DNA of 64,000 nt from an uncultured Lachnospiraceae bacterium (GTDB taxonomy: Bacteria > Bacillota > Clostridia > Lachnospirales > Lachnospiraceae): assembly GCA_947588995.1 (NCBI GenBank), contig CANPZI010000001.1, positions 1-64,000 on the forward strand. Direction: 5' to 3'. Each line of letters opens with the position of its first letter. Position 1 is the first letter of the stretch. Positions 61,887 through 64,000 of the stretch are shown piece by piece. The notes beneath the pieces were generated by a model that saw only the letters and a list, made by a program, of their open reading frames with translations, made no database searches and was not told the origin of the DNA. Position numbers and translations under genes: made by a program.

Positions 61887-63137
61887 TTAATAATTTTTCC
61901 ACAGCACCTCTACCCTGCGGTTATTCTTCCTGCCGCCCACGCCCGTAGTGGTACGGAAATATTCTTTTGTCCATCCGGTAAGATATTCGTTATACAGTTC
62001 CACATCATAGTTGCTTATGATGATCTTTGCTTTCGTATCATCCTGCGCTATTTCCCCAAGCAGCCTTTCATGATCCTCATAGGTGTAACTCATCTTATAA
62101 ACCGTCCCAAGGTTCCTGTGCTCATCTTCCGGTTTCAGGTAGCTCGGGTCAAGATAAATCATGGCGCCTTCATCCGTCCTGTACTGCCTTACAAGGTCAA
62201 GAGCATCCACCTGTGTGATCACAACATCCCGCAGCCTGTCGGCAATCCTATACAGGTTATTGACCGCCCTGTAATACGCTTTCAAGTCCCTGTTCTTTTC
62301 ATCGCTCCATGCCGTCCCCATACCGTCCCTTGACGAATAATACAGCTGGAAGATGATAAACGCCATGCGCACATCGGTTACTGTGCTGCCGCTCTCATTG
62401 GCGTTCAGTATGTCGTCCGTATAGGAATTGATCACGCCCGTCTTAGCCTGTTTTATAAAATCTTTTCTGTGCTTTTCACGCAGTTTGGCGGTTTCCTTTG
62501 TTATGGCAATGTCCTTTTTCCATTCCCTGTCAAAGCTTTCTGCCGCATACCGCTCCACTCTTTTGGCATCCCTTTTGACGATACGCCAAAAATCAGCATA
62601 TATTTTATAATAGCCACGCAGCTGCAGTTCTTCTAACGGCTCCAGTATCTTCAGACAGTATGAGTCGCTCAATATTTTCCCCAGCACATCAACGACAGCC
62701 TCATATTCCACATGGTTGAGCGCCTTGATGCCCTCGTCAAAATATCTGTGTGGGACTCTCTGTCTGCAGGAAAGCAGGATTGACTTTGTCCTTGCGTTGG
62801 TCGATGTGTTGAGCCTGTCCTCATCCTCCATGCGTTCCAGCACAAGCCTGTTAAAGCTTTCCTCCGTGGGCGGATTGTCCTGCAGCAGCCTGATCAGTTC
62901 CCCGAATTTATCCTCGTCCTGCATAACCCCAAAAAATGTCGTAAGCCCGTAACTGAAATCATTATAGATTTCTTCCGTATGCCGCTGTTTATTCAGCAGG
63001 GTGCGGCATCCGCCGCCAAACGGCTCTATGTACAGATCCGTGGTATCATAATCAAGCAGACTGCATATCTTGCCGCACATGCGCGCCTTGCCGCCATAAT
63101 AGGGGAACGGGGACAATATTTTTTTAGCCGTTTTCAT
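61887..63137 (-). CDS. DNA adenine methyltransferase (Dam/D12-type)
   Basis: A 416-residue N6-adenine methyltransferase of the D12 class. The SAM-binding start SPFPYYGGKARM and IEPFGGGCRTL are the FxGxG-type motifs, and the catalytic DPPY-type motif is AMIYLDPSYL (with Ser for the second Pro). The protein is longer than Dam (about 280) because of a helical insertion of about 120 residues in the target-recognition region. It overlaps the stop of the upstream gene by 14 bases. No restriction endonuclease gene is adjacent, so it is probably an orphan methylase of the element. Confidence 0.87.
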   Translation of the reverse strand: MKTAKKILSPFPYYGGKARMCGKICSLLDYDTTDLYIEPFGGGCRTLLNKQRHTEEIYNDFSYGLTTFFGVMQDEDKFGELIRLLQDNPPTEESFNRLVLERMEDEDRLNTSTNARTKSILLSCRQRVPHRYFDEGIKALNHVEYEAVVDVLGKILSDSYCLKILEPLEELQLRGYYKIYADFWRIVKRDAKRVERYAAESFDREWKKDIAITKETAKLREKHRKDFIKQAKTGVINSYTDDILNANESGSTVTDVRMAFIIFQLYYSSRDGMGTAWSDEKNRDLKAYYRAVNNLYRIADRLRDVVITQVDALDLVRQYRTDEGAMIYLDPSYLKPEDEHRNLGTVYKMSYTYEDHERLLGEIAQDDTKAKIIISNYDVELYNEYLTGWTKEYFRTTTGVGGRKNNRRVEVLWKNY

Positions 63138-64000
63138 GTTCAGACTCCATTTCCCCGGCTGTTTCCTCAATCTTATCTTTCCAGAAAGCGATCACTTTGC
63201 CAAGTCCGCTTACGGTGTAGTCATTTCTCCCGGCATTGGTCTTGGTGTATCCGTAGATTGACAAAGCCTCTTTTATGTCGGTAAGAGAAAACTGTCTGCA
63301 GCTGCTGTCATTGTACCATTCTTTTATTTTGGCTACAGGCACACAGATCAGGCTGCCATCGGTATCTCTCACGGCGTCTTGATCCTCTTCCCACTGGACG
63401 ATACATGACTTTACAAACTGTTTTACGGCTGTTTCCGGCACATCATTCTGAATATGCTCCCTTTCCTGCGGTATCAGGTCAAAATAAACCGTCCTGATAC
63501 ATCTGGCCAGAGAGTCAAAACAGGGCGGCGTCATACAGATGCCGTATTCTTCCAGCTTATAAATGTCCTCTCCTATCTTCTGGCTGGAAGATATCAGTCT
63601 GCCGTCCGGTTTATCGGCACGGAATATTTCTATGCACAGCGCTTCTTTCCTCGAATAAACATCTTTAAGCCTTGTGATCTTGAACCTGATATCCTGATTG
63701 CGCCGTGCTGTCTCTACCACCTCGGAAAATCTGCTGTAATCGGCTCTGGCTTGCCTTAATTCGGACTCCGCTGAAAGATAGTCCGCATTTACCTTTTTTC
63801 GCTCATTTTCCTTTTTACCGCCATCGGCCTGATCATCCCGTCTCTTTTTTAACTCCTTCAGATCATCCTCAAGTTGGGAAATGCGTGTTTTGACATTATC
63901 AGCCTTTTCTTCAGATCCTCCGCCGTCAAAGGTGATCCATATATATTCTCTGTCCTTCCCGTCTGTTTCCAGTTCCCGATTCCAATGATATATGCTGCCT
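63124..64000 (-). CDS. C-terminal part of an unknown element protein (runs off the right edge)
   Basis: The visible 291 residues are the C-terminal part of a larger protein whose start lies beyond the right edge. The frame is open to base 64000. The first part visible is coiled coil (about 40-100 from the edge; ERKKVNADYLSAESELRQAR). Then comes a mixed region with RKEALCIEIFRADKPDGRL, and a C-terminal winged-helix-like end (VAKIKEWYNDSSCRQFSLTD, IYGYTKTNAGRND). The last feature recalls the C-termini of element-borne primase/helicase proteins, but that is a weak guess. It overlaps the Dam gene by 14 bases. Confidence 0.6.
   Translation of the reverse strand, partial: GSIYHWNRELETDGKDREYIWITFDGGGSEEKADNVKTRISQLEDDLKELKKRRDDQADGGKKENERKKVNADYLSAESELRQARADYSRFSEVVETARRNQDIRFKITRLKDVYSRKEALCIEIFRADKPDGRLISSSQKIGEDIYKLEEYGICMTPPCFDSLARCIRTVYFDLIPQEREHIQNDVPETAVKQFVKSCIVQWEEDQDAVRDTDGSLICVPVAKIKEWYNDSSCRQFSLTDIKEALSIYGYTKTNAGRNDYTVSGLGKVIAFWKDKIEETAGEMESEHENG

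Noticed and set aside
47838-64000. Prophage
   Set aside because: No capsid, terminase, portal, tail or lysis genes; the content fits an integrative or conjugative-type element better.

Overview
The window looks like a chromosomal segment from a Lachnospiraceae-type anaerobic Firmicute (class Clostridia). Supporting this are GGAGG ribosome binding sites throughout, sigma-A promoters, an AspRS–GatCAB operon behind a T-box leader, the LL-diaminopimelate aminotransferase route to lysine and cell wall, a glnA gene coupled to an ANTAR regulator, Rpn-type nucleases, and small 'holin-like' toxins. No rRNA, tRNA or CRISPR array was seen. The assignment rests on gene content, not on a marker gene.

1–43.3 kb is GC-rich core chromosome, mostly transcribed on the minus strand. 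From left to right: an Rpn nuclease; a three-gene CDP-glycerol operon (glycerophosphotransferase with propeller, cytidylyltransferase fused to an oxidoreductase, glycerophosphodiesterase); T-box–aspS–gatC–gatA–gatB, which makes Asp- and amidated tRNAs; dapF–dapL; glnA–ANTAR; nadE; hslO and a methyltransferase; a GH20 hexosaminidase; hisC; a surface-glycan group (GT2 with TPR tail, small membrane protein, acyltransferase); an NYN/OST-HTH protein; a cytidylate-kinase-like protein; CapA; a DUF3160 lipoprotein; a response regulator–ABC transporter–histidine kinase operon with a repeat-type operator; HicAB; and an SDR enzyme.

43.3–47.8 kb is a scrambled accessory zone. It holds a frameshifted membrane glycosyltransferase, two tandem copies of a small type I toxin locus with a convergent antisense RNA, a truncated antitoxin, an intact Phd/ParE-type pair, and the 3' remnant of a polysaccharide deacetylase. 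A roughly 95-bp repeat occurs three times, at or near the breakpoints.

47.8–64 kb is AT-richer and again almost all minus-strand. It resembles part of an integrative or conjugative element. It carries small unknown genes, a second Rpn-type nuclease, a 1142-residue secreted Cys-rich protein, a radical SAM/SPASM enzyme with no visible precursor, a zinc-ribbon/nuclease-like protein, a third type I toxin locus, an SH3/SLH-like lipoprotein, a DUF5688 protein, a long gene-free AT-rich stretch, an HTH regulator with apparent operator repeats, a DNA adenine methyltransferase, and a protein that runs off the right edge.

The most distinctive find is the set of three type I toxin–antitoxin loci. They share one architecture down to promoter spacing, anti-Shine-Dalgarno switch and antisense terminator. 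The orphan radical SAM enzyme beside the giant secreted protein is the best candidate for undescribed biochemistry.
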